From: Rhododendron vialii
Lineage: Eukaryota > Streptophyta > Magnoliopsida > Ericales > Ericaceae
DNA length: 64,000 nt
Assembly (NCBI RefSeq): GCF_030253575.1
Contig: NC_080566.1
Coordinates: 11,479,501-11,543,500, forward strand
Reading direction: 5' to 3'
The notes under the pieces were generated by a model. It did no database searches. It saw only the letters and a list, made by a program, of their open reading frames with translations, and was not told the DNA's origin. Both the position numbers and the translations under genes were made by a program. Shown in pieces: positions 44,421-56,283 of the stretch (the first letter of the stretch is position 1; each line of letters opens with the position of its first letter).

Positions 44421-44712
44421 TTTTTCGTTTTTGTACGAAATCCCTTCCCCGCCCCCCGTTCCCTTCTTTCATCCGGTCGCCGCAACTTCGGCTCATTCCG
44501 TCCGGATCTTCCCGGAGAGTTTTCGCTGCAGCGATTTTTCGAGCTGCGAGCCAAAATAGCCCCCTTCAGCGGGCACTCTCGGCCGTAGCCATCCCTCCAA
44601 CGGGATACGGGGTCCGGCCGGCGAGACGTGGCCAAGAAAGCCAGAGATAGAGCGAGCAGTGCCCGACGGGGCAGAAAAATGGACCAAAAGAATTGAAAGC
44701 GGAGTGCCTATC

Positions 44713-44831
44713 GGGTGCGATCATACCAGCACTAATGCACCGGATCCCATCAGAACTCCGCAGTTAAGCGTGCTTGGGCGAGAGTAGTACTAGGATGGGT
44801 GACCCCCTGGGAAGTCCTCGTGTTGCACCCC
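44713..44831 (+). rRNA. 5S rRNA gene, copy 110
   Basis: Consensus gene; B1 spacer next, fourth 411-bp unit in a row. Confidence 0.97.
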
Positions 44832-45123
44832 TTTTTCGTTTTTGTACGAAATCCCTTCCCCGCCCCCCGTTCCCTTCTTTCATCCGGTCGCCGCAACTTC
44901 GGCTCATTCCGTCCGGATCTTCCCGGAGAGTTTTCGCTGCAGCGATTTTTCGAGCTGCGAGCCAAAATAGCCCCCTTCAGCGGGCACTCTCGGCCGTAGC
45001 CATCCCTCCAACGGGATACGGGGTCCGGCCGGCGAGACGTGGCCAAGAAAGCCAGAGATAGAGCGAGCAGTGCCCGACGGGGCAGAAAAATGGACCAAAA
45101 GAATTGAAAGCGGAGTGCCTATC

Positions 45124-45242
45124 GGGTGCGATCATACCAGCACTAATGCACCGGATCCCATCAGAACTCCGCAGTTAAGCGTGCTTGGGCGAGAGTAGTA
45201 CTAGGATGGGTGACCCCCTGGGAAGTCCTCGTGTTGCACCCC
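45124..45242 (+). rRNA. 5S rRNA gene, copy 111
   Basis: Consensus gene; A1 spacer next. Confidence 0.97.
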
Positions 45243-45530
45243 TTTTTCGTTTTTGTACGAAATCCCTTCCCCGCCCCCCGTTCCCTTCTTTCATCCGGTC
45301 GCCGCAACTTCGGCTCATGCCGTCCGGATCTTCCCGGAGAGTTTTCGCAGCGATTTTTCCAGCTTCGAGCCAAAATAGCCCCGTCAGCGGGCACGTTCGG
45401 CCGCAGCCATCCCTCCAACGGGATACGGGGTCCGGCCGGCGAGACGTGGCCAAGAAAGCCAGAGATAGAGCGAGCGGTGCCCGACGGGGCCGAAAAATGG
45501 ACCAAAAGAATTGAAAGCGGAGTGCCTATC

Positions 45531-45649
45531 GGGTGCGATCATACCAGCACTAATGCACCGGATCCCATCAGAACTCCGCAGTTAAGCGTGCTTGGGCGAG
45601 AGTAGTACTAGGATGGGTGACCCCCTGGGAAGTCCTCGTGTTGCACCCC
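45531..45649 (+). rRNA. 5S rRNA gene, copy 112
   Basis: Consensus gene; A1 spacer next. Confidence 0.97.
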
Positions 45650-45937
45650 TTTTTCGTTTTTGTACGAAATCCCTTCCCCGCCCCCCGTTCCCTTCTTTCA
45701 TCCGGTCGCCGCAACTTCGGCTCATGCCGTCCGGATCTTCCCGGAGAGTTTTCGCAGCGATTTTTCCAGCTTCGAGCCAAAATAGCCCCGTCAGCGGGCA
45801 CGTTCGGCCGCAGCCATCCCTCCAACGGGATACGGGGTCCGGCCGGCGAGACGTGGCCAAGAAAGCCAGAGATAGAGCGAGCGGTGCCCGACGGGGCCGA
45901 AAAATGGACCAAAAGAATTGAAAGCGGAGTGCCTATC

Positions 45938-46056
45938 GGGTGCGATCATACCAGCACTAATGCACCGGATCCCATCAGAACTCCGCAGTTAAGCGTGCTT
46001 GGGCGAGAGTAGTACTAGGATGGGTGACCCCCTGGGAAGTCCTCGTGTTGCACCCC
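45938..46056 (+). rRNA. 5S rRNA gene, copy 113
   Basis: Consensus gene; B1 spacer next. Confidence 0.97.
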
Positions 46057-46348
46057 TTTTTCGTTTTTGTACGAAATCCCTTCCCCGCCCCCCGTTCCCT
46101 TCTTTCATCCGGTCGCCGCAACTTCGGCTCATTCCGTCCGGATCTTCCCGGAGAGTTTTCGCTGCAGCGATTTTTCGAGCTGCGAGCCAAAATAGCCCCC
46201 TTCAGCGGGCACTCTCGGCCGTAGCCATCCCTCCAACGGGATACGGGGTCCGGCCGGCGAGACGTGGCCAAGAAAGCCAGAGATAGAGCGAGCAGTGCCC
46301 GACGGGGCAGAAAAATGGACCAAAAGAATTGAAAGCGGAGTGCCTATC

Positions 46349-46467
46349 GGGTGCGATCATACCAGCACTAATGCACCGGATCCCATCAGAACTCCGCAGT
46401 TAAGCGTGCTTGGGCGAGAGTAGTACTAGGATGGGTGACCCCCTGGGAAGTCCTCGTGTTGCACCCC
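46349..46467 (+). rRNA. 5S rRNA gene, copy 114
   Basis: Consensus gene; A1 spacer next. Confidence 0.97.
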
Positions 46468-46755
46468 TTTTTCGTTTTTGTACGAAATCCCTTCCCCGCC
46501 CCCCGTTCCCTTCTTTCATCCGGTCGCCGCAACTTCGGCTCATGCCGTCCGGATCTTCCCGGAGAGTTTTCGCAGCGATTTTTCCAGCTTCGAGCCAAAA
46601 TAGCCCCGTCAGCGGGCACGTTCGGCCGCAGCCATCCCTCCAACGGGATACGGGGTCCGGCCGGCGAGACGTGGCCAAGAAAGCCAGAGATAGAGCGAGC
46701 GGTGCCCGACGGGGCCGAAAAATGGACCAAAAGAATTGAAAGCGGAGTGCCTATC

Positions 46756-46874
46756 GGGTGCGATCATACCAGCACTAATGCACCGGATCCCATCAGAACT
46801 CCGCAGTTAAGCGTGCTTGGGCGAGAGTAGTACTAGGATGGGTGACCCCCTGGGAAGTCCTCGTGTTGCACCCC
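46756..46874 (+). rRNA. 5S rRNA gene, copy 115
   Basis: Consensus gene; B1k spacer next. Confidence 0.97.
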
Positions 46875-47166
46875 TTTTTCGTTTTTGTACGAAATCCCTT
46901 CCCCGCCCCCCGTTCCCTTCTTTCATCCGGTCGCCGCAACTTCGGCTCATTCCGTCCGGATCTTCCCGGAGAGTTTTCGCTGCAGCGATTTTTCGAGCTG
47001 CGAGCCAAAATAGCCCCCTTCAGCGGGCACTCTCGGCCGTAGCCATCCCTCCAACGGGATACGGGGTCCGGCCGGCGAGACGTGGCCAAGAAAGCAAGAG
47101 ATAGAGCGAGCAGTGCCCGACGGGGCAGAAAAATGGACCAAAAGAATTGAAAGCGGAGTGCCTATC

Positions 47167-47285
47167 GGGTGCGATCATACCAGCACTAATGCACCGGATC
47201 CCATCAGAACTCCGCAGTTAAGCGTGCTTGGGCGAGAGTAGTACTAGGATGGGTGACCCCCTGGGAAGTCCTCGTGTTGCACCCC
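47167..47285 (+). rRNA. 5S rRNA gene, copy 116
   Basis: Consensus gene; A1 spacer next. Confidence 0.97.
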
Positions 47286-47573
47286 TTTTTCGTTTTTGTA
47301 CGAAATCCCTTCCCCGCCCCCCGTTCCCTTCTTTCATCCGGTCGCCGCAACTTCGGCTCATGCCGTCCGGATCTTCCCGGAGAGTTTTCGCAGCGATTTT
47401 TCCAGCTTCGAGCCAAAATAGCCCCGTCAGCGGGCACGTTCGGCCGCAGCCATCCCTCCAACGGGATACGGGGTCCGGCCGGCGAGACGTGGCCAAGAAA
47501 GCCAGAGATAGAGCGAGCGGTGCCCGACGGGGCCGAAAAATGGACCAAAAGAATTGAAAGCGGAGTGCCTATC

Positions 47574-47692
47574 GGGTGCGATCATACCAGCACTAATGCA
47601 CCGGATCCCATCAGAACTCCGCAGTTAAGCATGCTTGGGCGAGAGTAGTACTAGGATGGGTGACCCCCTGGGAAGTCCTCGTGTTGCACCCC
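47574..47692 (+). rRNA. 5S rRNA gene, copy 117, G58A variant
   Basis: G58A; B1 spacer next. Confidence 0.97.
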
Positions 47693-47984
47693 TTTTTCGT
47701 TTTTGTACGAAATCCCTTCCCCGCCCCCCGTTCCCTTCTTTCATCCGGTCGCCGCAACTTCGGCTCATTCCGTCCGGATCTTCCCGGAGAGTTTTCGCTG
47801 CAGCGATTTTTCGAGCTGCGAGCCAAAATAGCCCCCTTCAGCGGGCACTCTCGGCCGTAGCCATCCCTCCAACGGGATACGGGGTCCGGCCGGCGAGACG
47901 TGGCCAAGAAAGCCAGAGATAGAGCGAGCAGTGCCCGACGGGGCAGAAAAATGGACCAAAAGAATTGAAAGCGGAGTGCCTATC

Positions 47985-48103
47985 GGGTGCGATCATACCA
48001 GCACTAATGCACCGGATCCCATCAGAACTCCGCAGTTAAGCGTGCTTGGGCGAGAGTAGTACTAGGATGGGTGACCCCCTGGGAAGTCCTCGTGTTGCAC
48101 CCC
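47985..48103 (+). rRNA. 5S rRNA gene, copy 118
   Basis: Consensus gene; A1 spacer next. Confidence 0.97.
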
Positions 48104-48391
48104 TTTTTCGTTTTTGTACGAAATCCCTTCCCCGCCCCCCGTTCCCTTCTTTCATCCGGTCGCCGCAACTTCGGCTCATGCCGTCCGGATCTTCCCGGAG
48201 AGTTTTCGCAGCGATTTTTCCAGCTTCGAGCCAAAATAGCCCCGTCAGCGGGCACGTTCGGCCGCAGCCATCCCTCCAACGGGATACGGGGTCCGGCCGG
48301 CGAGACGTGGCCAAGAAAGCCAGAGATAGAGCGAGCGGTGCCCGACGGGGCCGAAAAATGGACCAAAAGAATTGAAAGCGGAGTGCCTATC

Positions 48392-48510
48392 GGGTGCGAT
48401 CATACCAGCACTAATGCACCGGATCCCATCAGAACTCCGCAGTTAAGCGTGCTTGGGCGAGAGTAGTACTAGGATGGGTGACCCCCTGGGAAGTCCTCGT
48501 GTTGCACCCC
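48392..48510 (+). rRNA. 5S rRNA gene, copy 119
   Basis: Consensus gene; B1k spacer next, last with GCAAGAG. Confidence 0.97.
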
Positions 48511-48802
48511 TTTTTCGTTTTTGTACGAAATCCCTTCCCCGCCCCCCGTTCCCTTCTTTCATCCGGTCGCCGCAACTTCGGCTCATTCCGTCCGGATCTT
48601 CCCGGAGAGTTTTCGCTGCAGCGATTTTTCGAGCTGCGAGCCAAAATAGCCCCCTTCAGCGGGCACTCTCGGCCGTAGCCATCCCTCCAACGGGATACGG
48701 GGTCCGGCCGGCGAGACGTGGCCAAGAAAGCAAGAGATAGAGCGAGCAGTGCCCGACGGGGCAGAAAAATGGACCAAAAGAATTGAAAGCGGAGTGCCTA
48801 TC

Positions 48803-48921
48803 GGGTGCGATCATACCAGCACTAATGCACCGGATCCCATCAGAACTCCGCAGTTAAGCGTGCTTGGGCGAGAGTAGTACTAGGATGGGTGACCCCCTGG
48901 GAAGTCCTCGTGTTGCACCCC
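48803..48921 (+). rRNA. 5S rRNA gene, copy 120
   Basis: Consensus gene; A1 spacer next; opens cassette 3 and eleven-unit block 1. Confidence 0.97.
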
Positions 48922-49209
48922 TTTTTCGTTTTTGTACGAAATCCCTTCCCCGCCCCCCGTTCCCTTCTTTCATCCGGTCGCCGCAACTTCGGCTCATGCC
49001 GTCCGGATCTTCCCGGAGAGTTTTCGCAGCGATTTTTCCAGCTTCGAGCCAAAATAGCCCCGTCAGCGGGCACGTTCGGCCGCAGCCATCCCTCCAACGG
49101 GATACGGGGTCCGGCCGGCGAGACGTGGCCAAGAAAGCCAGAGATAGAGCGAGCGGTGCCCGACGGGGCCGAAAAATGGACCAAAAGAATTGAAAGCGGA
49201 GTGCCTATC

Positions 49210-49328
49210 GGGTGCGATCATACCAGCACTAATGCACCGGATCCCATCAGAACTCCGCAGTTAAGCATGCTTGGGCGAGAGTAGTACTAGGATGGGTGAC
49301 CCCCTGGGAAGTCCTCGTGTTGCACCCC
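49210..49328 (+). rRNA. 5S rRNA gene, copy 121, G58A variant
   Basis: G58A; B1 spacer next. Confidence 0.97.
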
Positions 49329-49620
49329 TTTTTCGTTTTTGTACGAAATCCCTTCCCCGCCCCCCGTTCCCTTCTTTCATCCGGTCGCCGCAACTTCGGC
49401 TCATTCCGTCCGGATCTTCCCGGAGAGTTTTCGCTGCAGCGATTTTTCGAGCTGCGAGCCAAAATAGCCCCCTTCAGCGGGCACTCTCGGCCGTAGCCAT
49501 CCCTCCAACGGGATACGGGGTCCGGCCGGCGAGACGTGGCCAAGAAAGCCAGAGATAGAGCGAGCAGTGCCCGACGGGGCAGAAAAATGGACCAAAAGAA
49601 TTGAAAGCGGAGTGCCTATC

Positions 49621-49739
49621 GGGTGCGATCATACCAGCACTAATGCACCGGATCCCATCAGAACTCCGCAGTTAAGCGTGCTTGGGCGAGAGTAGTACTA
49701 GGATGGGTGACCCCCTGGGAAGTCCTCGTGTTGCACCCC
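49621..49739 (+). rRNA. 5S rRNA gene, copy 122
   Basis: Consensus gene; A2 spacer next. Confidence 0.97.
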
Positions 49740-50027
49740 TTTTTCGTTTTTGTACGAAATCCCTTCCCCGCCCCCCGTTCCCTTCTTTCATCCGGTCGCC
49801 GCAACTTCGGCTCATGCCGTCCGGATCTTCCCGGAGAGTTTTCGAAGCGATTTTTCCAGCTGCGAGCCAAAATAGCCCCGTCAGCGGGCACGTTCGGCCG
49901 CAGCCATCCCTCCAACGGGATACGGGGTCCGGCCGGCGAGACGTGGCCAAGAAAGCCAGAGATAGAGCGAGCGGTGCCCGACGGGGCCGAAAAATGGACC
50001 AAAAGAATTGAAAGCGGAGTGCCTATC

Positions 50028-50146
50028 GGGTGCGATCATACCAGCACTAATGCACCGGATCCCATCAGAACTCCGCAGTTAAGCGTGCTTGGGCGAGAGT
50101 AGTACTAGGATGGGTGACCCCCTGGGAAGTCCTCGTGTTGCACCCC
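50028..50146 (+). rRNA. 5S rRNA gene, copy 123
   Basis: Consensus gene; B2 spacer next. Confidence 0.97.
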
Positions 50147-50438
50147 TTTTTCGTTTTTGTACGAAATCCCTTCCCCGCCCCCCGTTCCCTTCTTTCATCC
50201 GGTCGCCGCAACTTCGGCTCATTCCGTCCGGATCTTCCCGGAGAGTTTTCGCTGCAGCGATTTTTCGAGCTGCGAGCCAAAATAGCCCCCTTCAGCGGGC
50301 ACTTTCGGCCGTAGCCATCCCTCCAACGGGATACGGGGTCCGGCCGGCGAGACGTGGCCAAGAAAGCCAGAGATAGAGGGAGCAGTGCCCGACGGGGCAG
50401 AAAAATGGACCAAAAGAATTGAAAGCGGAGTGCCTATC

Positions 50439-50557
50439 GGGTGCGATCATACCAGCACTAATGCACCGGATCCCATCAGAACTCCGCAGTTAAGCGTGCT
50501 TGGGCGAGAGTAGTACTAGGATGGGTGACCCCCTGGGAAGTCCTCGTGTTGCACCCC
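50439..50557 (+). rRNA. 5S rRNA gene, copy 124
   Basis: Consensus gene; A1 spacer next. Confidence 0.97.
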
Positions 50558-50845
50558 TTTTTCGTTTTTGTACGAAATCCCTTCCCCGCCCCCCGTTCCC
50601 TTCTTTCATCCGGTCGCCGCAACTTCGGCTCATGCCGTCCGGATCTTCCCGGAGAGTTTTCGCAGCGATTTTTCCAGCTTCGAGCCAAAATAGCCCCGTC
50701 AGCGGGCACGTTCGGCCGCAGCCATCCCTCCAACGGGATACGGGGTCCGGCCGGCGAGACGTGGCCAAGAAAGCCAGAGATAGAGCGAGCGGTGCCCGAC
50801 GGGGCCGAAAAATGGACCAAAAGAATTGAAAGCGGAGTGCCTATC

Positions 50846-50964
50846 GGGTGCGATCATACCAGCACTAATGCACCGGATCCCATCAGAACTCCGCAGTTAA
50901 GCGTGCTTGGGCGAGAGTAGTACTAGGATGGGTGACCCCCTGGGAAGTCCTCGTGTTGCACCCC
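50846..50964 (+). rRNA. 5S rRNA gene, copy 125
   Basis: Consensus gene; B1 spacer next. Confidence 0.97.
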
Positions 50965-51256
50965 TTTTTCGTTTTTGTACGAAATCCCTTCCCCGCCCCC
51001 CGTTCCCTTCTTTCATCCGGTCGCCGCAACTTCGGCTCATTCCGTCCGGATCTTCCCGGAGAGTTTTCGCTGCAGCGATTTTTCGAGCTGCGAGCCAAAA
51101 TAGCCCCCTTCAGCGGGCACTCTCGGCCGTAGCCATCCCTCCAACGGGATACGGGGTCCGGCCGGCGAGACGTGGCCAAGAAAGCCAGAGATAGAGCGAG
51201 CAGTGCCCGACGGGGCAGAAAAATGGACCAAAAGAATTGAAAGCGGAGTGCCTATC

Positions 51257-51375
51257 GGGTGCGATCATACCAGCACTAATGCACCGGATCCCATCAGAAC
51301 TCCGCAGTTAAGCGTGCTTGGGCGAGAGTAGTACTAGGATGGGTGACCCCCTGGGAAGTCCTCGTGTTGCACCCC
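51257..51375 (+). rRNA. 5S rRNA gene, copy 126
   Basis: Consensus gene; A1 spacer next. Confidence 0.97.
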
Positions 51376-51663
51376 TTTTTCGTTTTTGTACGAAATCCCT
51401 TCCCCGCCCCCCGTTCCCTTCTTTCATCCGGTCGCCGCAACTTCGGCTCATGCCGTCCGGATCTTCCCGGAGAGTTTTCGCAGCGATTTTTCCAGCTTCG
51501 AGCCAAAATAGCCCCGTCAGCGGGCACGTTCGGCCGCAGCCATCCCTCCAACGGGATACGGGGTCCGGCCGGCGAGACGTGGCCAAGAAAGCCAGAGATA
51601 GAGCGAGCGGTGCCCGACGGGGCCGAAAAATGGACCAAAAGAATTGAAAGCGGAGTGCCTATC

Positions 51664-51782
51664 GGGTGCGATCATACCAGCACTAATGCACCGGATCCCA
51701 TCAGAACTCCGCAGTTAAGCGTGCTTGGGCGAGAGTAGTACTAGGATGGGTGACCCCCTGGGAAGTCCTCGTGTTGCACCCC
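51664..51782 (+). rRNA. 5S rRNA gene, copy 127
   Basis: Consensus gene; B1 spacer next. Confidence 0.97.
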
Positions 51783-52074
51783 TTTTTCGTTTTTGTACGA
51801 AATCCCTTCCCCGCCCCCCGTTCCCTTCTTTCATCCGGTCGCCGCAACTTCGGCTCATTCCGTCCGGATCTTCCCGGAGAGTTTTCGCTGCAGCGATTTT
51901 TCGAGCTGCGAGCCAAAATAGCCCCCTTCAGCGGGCACTCTCGGCCGTAGCCATCCCTCCAACGGGATACGGGGTCCGGCCGGCGAGACGTGGCCAAGAA
52001 AGCCAGAGATAGAGCGAGCAGTGCCCGACGGGGCAGAAAAATGGACCAAAAGAATTGAAAGCGGAGTGCCTATC

Positions 52075-52193
52075 GGGTGCGATCATACCAGCACTAATGC
52101 ACCGGATCCCATCAGAACTCCGCAGTTAAGCGTGCTTGGGCGAGAGTAGTACTAGGATGGGTGACCCCCTGGGAAGTCCTCGTGTTGCACCCC
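52075..52193 (+). rRNA. 5S rRNA gene, copy 128
   Basis: Consensus gene; A1 spacer next. Confidence 0.97.
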
Positions 52194-52481
52194 TTTTTCG
52201 TTTTTGTACGAAATCCCTTCCCCGCCCCCCGTTCCCTTCTTTCATCCGGTCGCCGCAACTTCGGCTCATGCCGTCCGGATCTTCCCGGAGAGTTTTCGCA
52301 GCGATTTTTCCAGCTTCGAGCCAAAATAGCCCCGTCAGCGGGCACGTTCGGCCGCAGCCATCCCTCCAACGGGATACGGGGTCCGGCCGGCGAGACGTGG
52401 CCAAGAAAGCCAGAGATAGAGCGAGCGGTGCCCGACGGGGCCGAAAAATGGACCAAAAGAATTGAAAGCGGAGTGCCTATC

Positions 52482-52600
52482 GGGTGCGATCATACCAGCA
52501 CTAATGCACCGGATCCCATCAGAACTCCGCAGTTAAGCGTGCTTGGGCGAGAGTAGTACTAGGATGGGTGACCCCCTGGGAAGTCCTCGTGTTGCACCCC
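52482..52600 (+). rRNA. 5S rRNA gene, copy 129
   Basis: Consensus gene; B1 spacer next. Confidence 0.97.
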
Positions 52601-52892
52601 TTTTTCGTTTTTGTACGAAATCCCTTCCCCGCCCCCCGTTCCCTTCTTTCATCCGGTCGCCGCAACTTCGGCTCATTCCGTCCGGATCTTCCCGGAGAGT
52701 TTTCGCTGCAGCGATTTTTCGAGCTGCGAGCCAAAATAGCCCCCTTCAGCGGGCACTCTCGGCCGTAGCCATCCCTCCAACGGGATACGGGGTCCGGCCG
52801 GCGAGACGTGGCCAAGAAAGCCAGAGATAGAGCGAGCAGTGCCCGACGGGGCAGAAAAATGGACCAAAAGAATTGAAAGCGGAGTGCCTATC

Positions 52893-53011
52893 GGGTGCGA
52901 TCATACCAGCACTAATGCACCGGATCCCATCAGAACTCCGCAGTTAAGCGTGCTTGGGCGAGAGTAGTACTAGGATGGGTGACCCCCTGGGAAGTCCTCG
53001 TGTTGCACCCC
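52893..53011 (+). rRNA. 5S rRNA gene, copy 130
   Basis: Consensus gene; A1 spacer next. Confidence 0.97.
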
Positions 53012-53299
53012 TTTTTCGTTTTTGTACGAAATCCCTTCCCCGCCCCCCGTTCCCTTCTTTCATCCGGTCGCCGCAACTTCGGCTCATGCCGTCCGGATCT
53101 TCCCGGAGAGTTTTCGCAGCGATTTTTCCAGCTTCGAGCCAAAATAGCCCCGTCAGCGGGCACGTTCGGCCGCAGCCATCCCTCCAACGGGATACGGGGT
53201 CCGGCCGGCGAGACGTGGCCAAGAAAGCCAGAGATAGAGCGAGCGGTGCCCGACGGGGCCGAAAAATGGACCAAAAGAATTGAAAGCGGAGTGCCTATC

Positions 53300-53418
53300 G
53301 GGTGCGATCATACCAGCACTAATGCACCGGATCCCATCAGAACTCCGCAGTTAAGCATGCTTGGGCGAGAGTAGTACTAGGATGGGTGACCCCCTGGGAA
53401 GTCCTCGTGTTGCACCCC
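53300..53418 (+). rRNA. 5S rRNA gene, copy 131, G58A variant
   Basis: G58A; B1 spacer next, then A1 rather than A2. Confidence 0.97.
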
Positions 53419-53710
53419 TTTTTCGTTTTTGTACGAAATCCCTTCCCCGCCCCCCGTTCCCTTCTTTCATCCGGTCGCCGCAACTTCGGCTCATTCCGTC
53501 CGGATCTTCCCGGAGAGTTTTCGCTGCAGCGATTTTTCGAGCTGCGAGCCAAAATAGCCCCCTTCAGCGGGCACTCTCGGCCGTAGCCATCCCTCCAACG
53601 GGATACGGGGTCCGGCCGGCGAGACGTGGCCAAGAAAGCCAGAGATAGAGCGAGCAGTGCCCGACGGGGCAGAAAAATGGACCAAAAGAATTGAAAGCGG
53701 AGTGCCTATC

Positions 53711-53829
53711 GGGTGCGATCATACCAGCACTAATGCACCGGATCCCATCAGAACTCCGCAGTTAAGCGTGCTTGGGCGAGAGTAGTACTAGGATGGGTGA
53801 CCCCCTGGGAAGTCCTCGTGTTGCACCCC
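53711..53829 (+). rRNA. 5S rRNA gene, copy 132
   Basis: Consensus gene; A1 spacer next. Confidence 0.97.
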
Positions 53830-54117
53830 TTTTTCGTTTTTGTACGAAATCCCTTCCCCGCCCCCCGTTCCCTTCTTTCATCCGGTCGCCGCAACTTCGG
53901 CTCATGCCGTCCGGATCTTCCCGGAGAGTTTTCGCAGCGATTTTTCCAGCTTCGAGCCAAAATAGCCCCGTCAGCGGGCACGTTCGGCCGCAGCCATCCC
54001 TCCAACGGGATACGGGGTCCGGCCGGCGAGACGTGGCCAAGAAAGCCAGAGATAGAGCGAGCGGTGCCCGACGGGGCCGAAAAATGGACCAAAAGAATTG
54101 AAAGCGGAGTGCCTATC

Positions 54118-54236
54118 GGGTGCGATCATACCAGCACTAATGCACCGGATCCCATCAGAACTCCGCAGTTAAGCGTGCTTGGGCGAGAGTAGTACTAGGA
54201 TGGGTGACCCCCTGGGAAGTCCTCGTGTTGCACCCC
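54118..54236 (+). rRNA. 5S rRNA gene, copy 133
   Basis: Consensus gene; B1 spacer next. Confidence 0.97.
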
Positions 54237-54528
54237 TTTTTCGTTTTTGTACGAAATCCCTTCCCCGCCCCCCGTTCCCTTCTTTCATCCGGTCGCCGCA
54301 ACTTCGGCTCATTCCGTCCGGATCTTCCCGGAGAGTTTTCGCTGCAGCGATTTTTCGAGCTGCGAGCCAAAATAGCCCCCTTCAGCGGGCACTCTCGGCC
54401 GTAGCCATCCCTCCAACGGGATACGGGGTCCGGCCGGCGAGACGTGGCCAAGAAAGCCAGAGATAGAGCGAGCAGTGCCCGACGGGGCAGAAAAATGGAC
54501 CAAAAGAATTGAAAGCGGAGTGCCTATC

Positions 54529-54647
54529 GGGTGCGATCATACCAGCACTAATGCACCGGATCCCATCAGAACTCCGCAGTTAAGCGTGCTTGGGCGAGAG
54601 TAGTACTAGGATGGGTGACCCCCTGGGAAGTCCTCGTGTTGCACCCC
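54529..54647 (+). rRNA. 5S rRNA gene, copy 134
   Basis: Consensus gene; A1 spacer next; opens cassette 4 of 5. Confidence 0.97.
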
Positions 54648-54935
54648 TTTTTCGTTTTTGTACGAAATCCCTTCCCCGCCCCCCGTTCCCTTCTTTCATC
54701 CGGTCGCCGCAACTTCGGCTCATGCCGTCCGGATCTTCCCGGAGAGTTTTCGCAGCGATTTTTCCAGCTTCGAGCCAAAATAGCCCCGTCAGCGGGCACG
54801 TTCGGCCGCAGCCATCCCTCCAACGGGATACGGGGTCCGGCCGGCGAGACGTGGCCAAGAAAGCCAGAGATAGAGCGAGCGGTGCCCGACGGGGCCGAAA
54901 AATGGACCAAAAGAATTGAAAGCGGAGTGCCTATC

Positions 54936-55054
54936 GGGTGCGATCATACCAGCACTAATGCACCGGATCCCATCAGAACTCCGCAGTTAAGCATGCTTGG
55001 GCGAGAGTAGTACTAGGATGGGTGACCCCCTGGGAAGTCCTCGTGTTGCACCCC
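54936..55054 (+). rRNA. 5S rRNA gene, copy 135, G58A variant
   Basis: G58A; B1 spacer next. Confidence 0.97.
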
Positions 55055-55346
55055 TTTTTCGTTTTTGTACGAAATCCCTTCCCCGCCCCCCGTTCCCTTC
55101 TTTCATCCGGTCGCCGCAACTTCGGCTCATTCCGTCCGGATCTTCCCGGAGAGTTTTCGCTGCAGCGATTTTTCGAGCTGCGAGCCAAAATAGCCCCCTT
55201 CAGCGGGCACTCTCGGCCGTAGCCATCCCTCCAACGGGATACGGGGTCCGGCCGGCGAGACGTGGCCAAGAAAGCCAGAGATAGAGCGAGCAGTGCCCGA
55301 CGGGGCAGAAAAATGGACCAAAAGAATTGAAAGCGGAGTGCCTATC

Positions 55347-55465
55347 GGGTGCGATCATACCAGCACTAATGCACCGGATCCCATCAGAACTCCGCAGTTA
55401 AGCGTGCTTGGGCGAGAGTAGTACTAGGATGGGTGACCCCCTGGGAAGTCCTCGTGTTGCACCCC
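55347..55465 (+). rRNA. 5S rRNA gene, copy 136
   Basis: Consensus gene; A2 spacer next. Confidence 0.97.
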
Positions 55466-55753
55466 TTTTTCGTTTTTGTACGAAATCCCTTCCCCGCCCC
55501 CCGTTCCCTTCTTTCATCCGGTCGCCGCAACTTCGGCTCATGCCGTCCGGATCTTCCCGGAGAGTTTTCGAAGCGATTTTTCCAGCTGCGAGCCAAAATA
55601 GCCCCGTCAGCGGGCACGTTCGGCCGCAGCCATCCCTCCAACGGGATACGGGGTCCGGCCGGCGAGACGTGGCCAAGAAAGCCAGAGATAGAGCGAGCGG
55701 TGCCCGACGGGGCCGAAAAATGGACCAAAAGAATTGAAAGCGGAGTGCCTATC

Positions 55754-55872
55754 GGGTGCGATCATACCAGCACTAATGCACCGGATCCCATCAGAACTCC
55801 GCAGTTAAGCGTGCTTGGGCGAGAGTAGTACTAGGATGGGTGACCCCCTGGGAAGTCCTCGTGTTGCACCCC
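55754..55872 (+). rRNA. 5S rRNA gene, copy 137
   Basis: Consensus gene; B2 spacer next. Confidence 0.97.
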
Positions 55873-56164
55873 TTTTTCGTTTTTGTACGAAATCCCTTCC
55901 CCGCCCCCCGTTCCCTTCTTTCATCCGGTCGCCGCAACTTCGGCTCATTCCGTCCGGATCTTCCCGGAGAGTTTTCGCTGCAGCGATTTTTCGAGCTGCG
56001 AGCCAAAATAGCCCCCTTCAGCGGGCACTTTCGGCCGTAGCCATCCCTCCAACGGGATACGGGGTCCGGCCGGCGAGACGTGGCCAAGAAAGCCAGAGAT
56101 AGAGGGAGCAGTGCCCGACGGGGCAGAAAAATGGACCAAAAGAATTGAAAGCGGAGTGCCTATC

Positions 56165-56283
56165 GGGTGCGATCATACCAGCACTAATGCACCGGATCCC
56201 ATCAGAACTCCGCAGTTAAGCGTGCTTGGGCGAGAGTAGTACTAGGATGGGTGACCCCCTGGGAAGTCCTCGTGTTGCACCCC
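56165..56283 (+). rRNA. 5S rRNA gene, copy 138
   Basis: Consensus gene; A1 spacer next. Confidence 0.97.

Larger units (their letters stand above)
46756..50027 (+). repeat. 1,636-bp four-unit duplication with B1k and G58A
   Basis: Units B1k, A1, B1 (G58A gene), A1 at 46756 and B1k, A1, B1 (G58A gene), A2 at 48392. Two rare markers, GCAAGAG and G58A, recur in the same order at 1,636-bp spacing; only the fourth spacer differs. Confidence 0.85.
48803..53299 (+). repeat. 4,497-bp, eleven-unit block (copy 1)
   Basis: Unit order A1, B1 (G58A gene), A2, B2, A1, B1, A1, B1, A1, B1, A1. The same order and length recur at 58619 to 63115. Confidence 0.88.
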
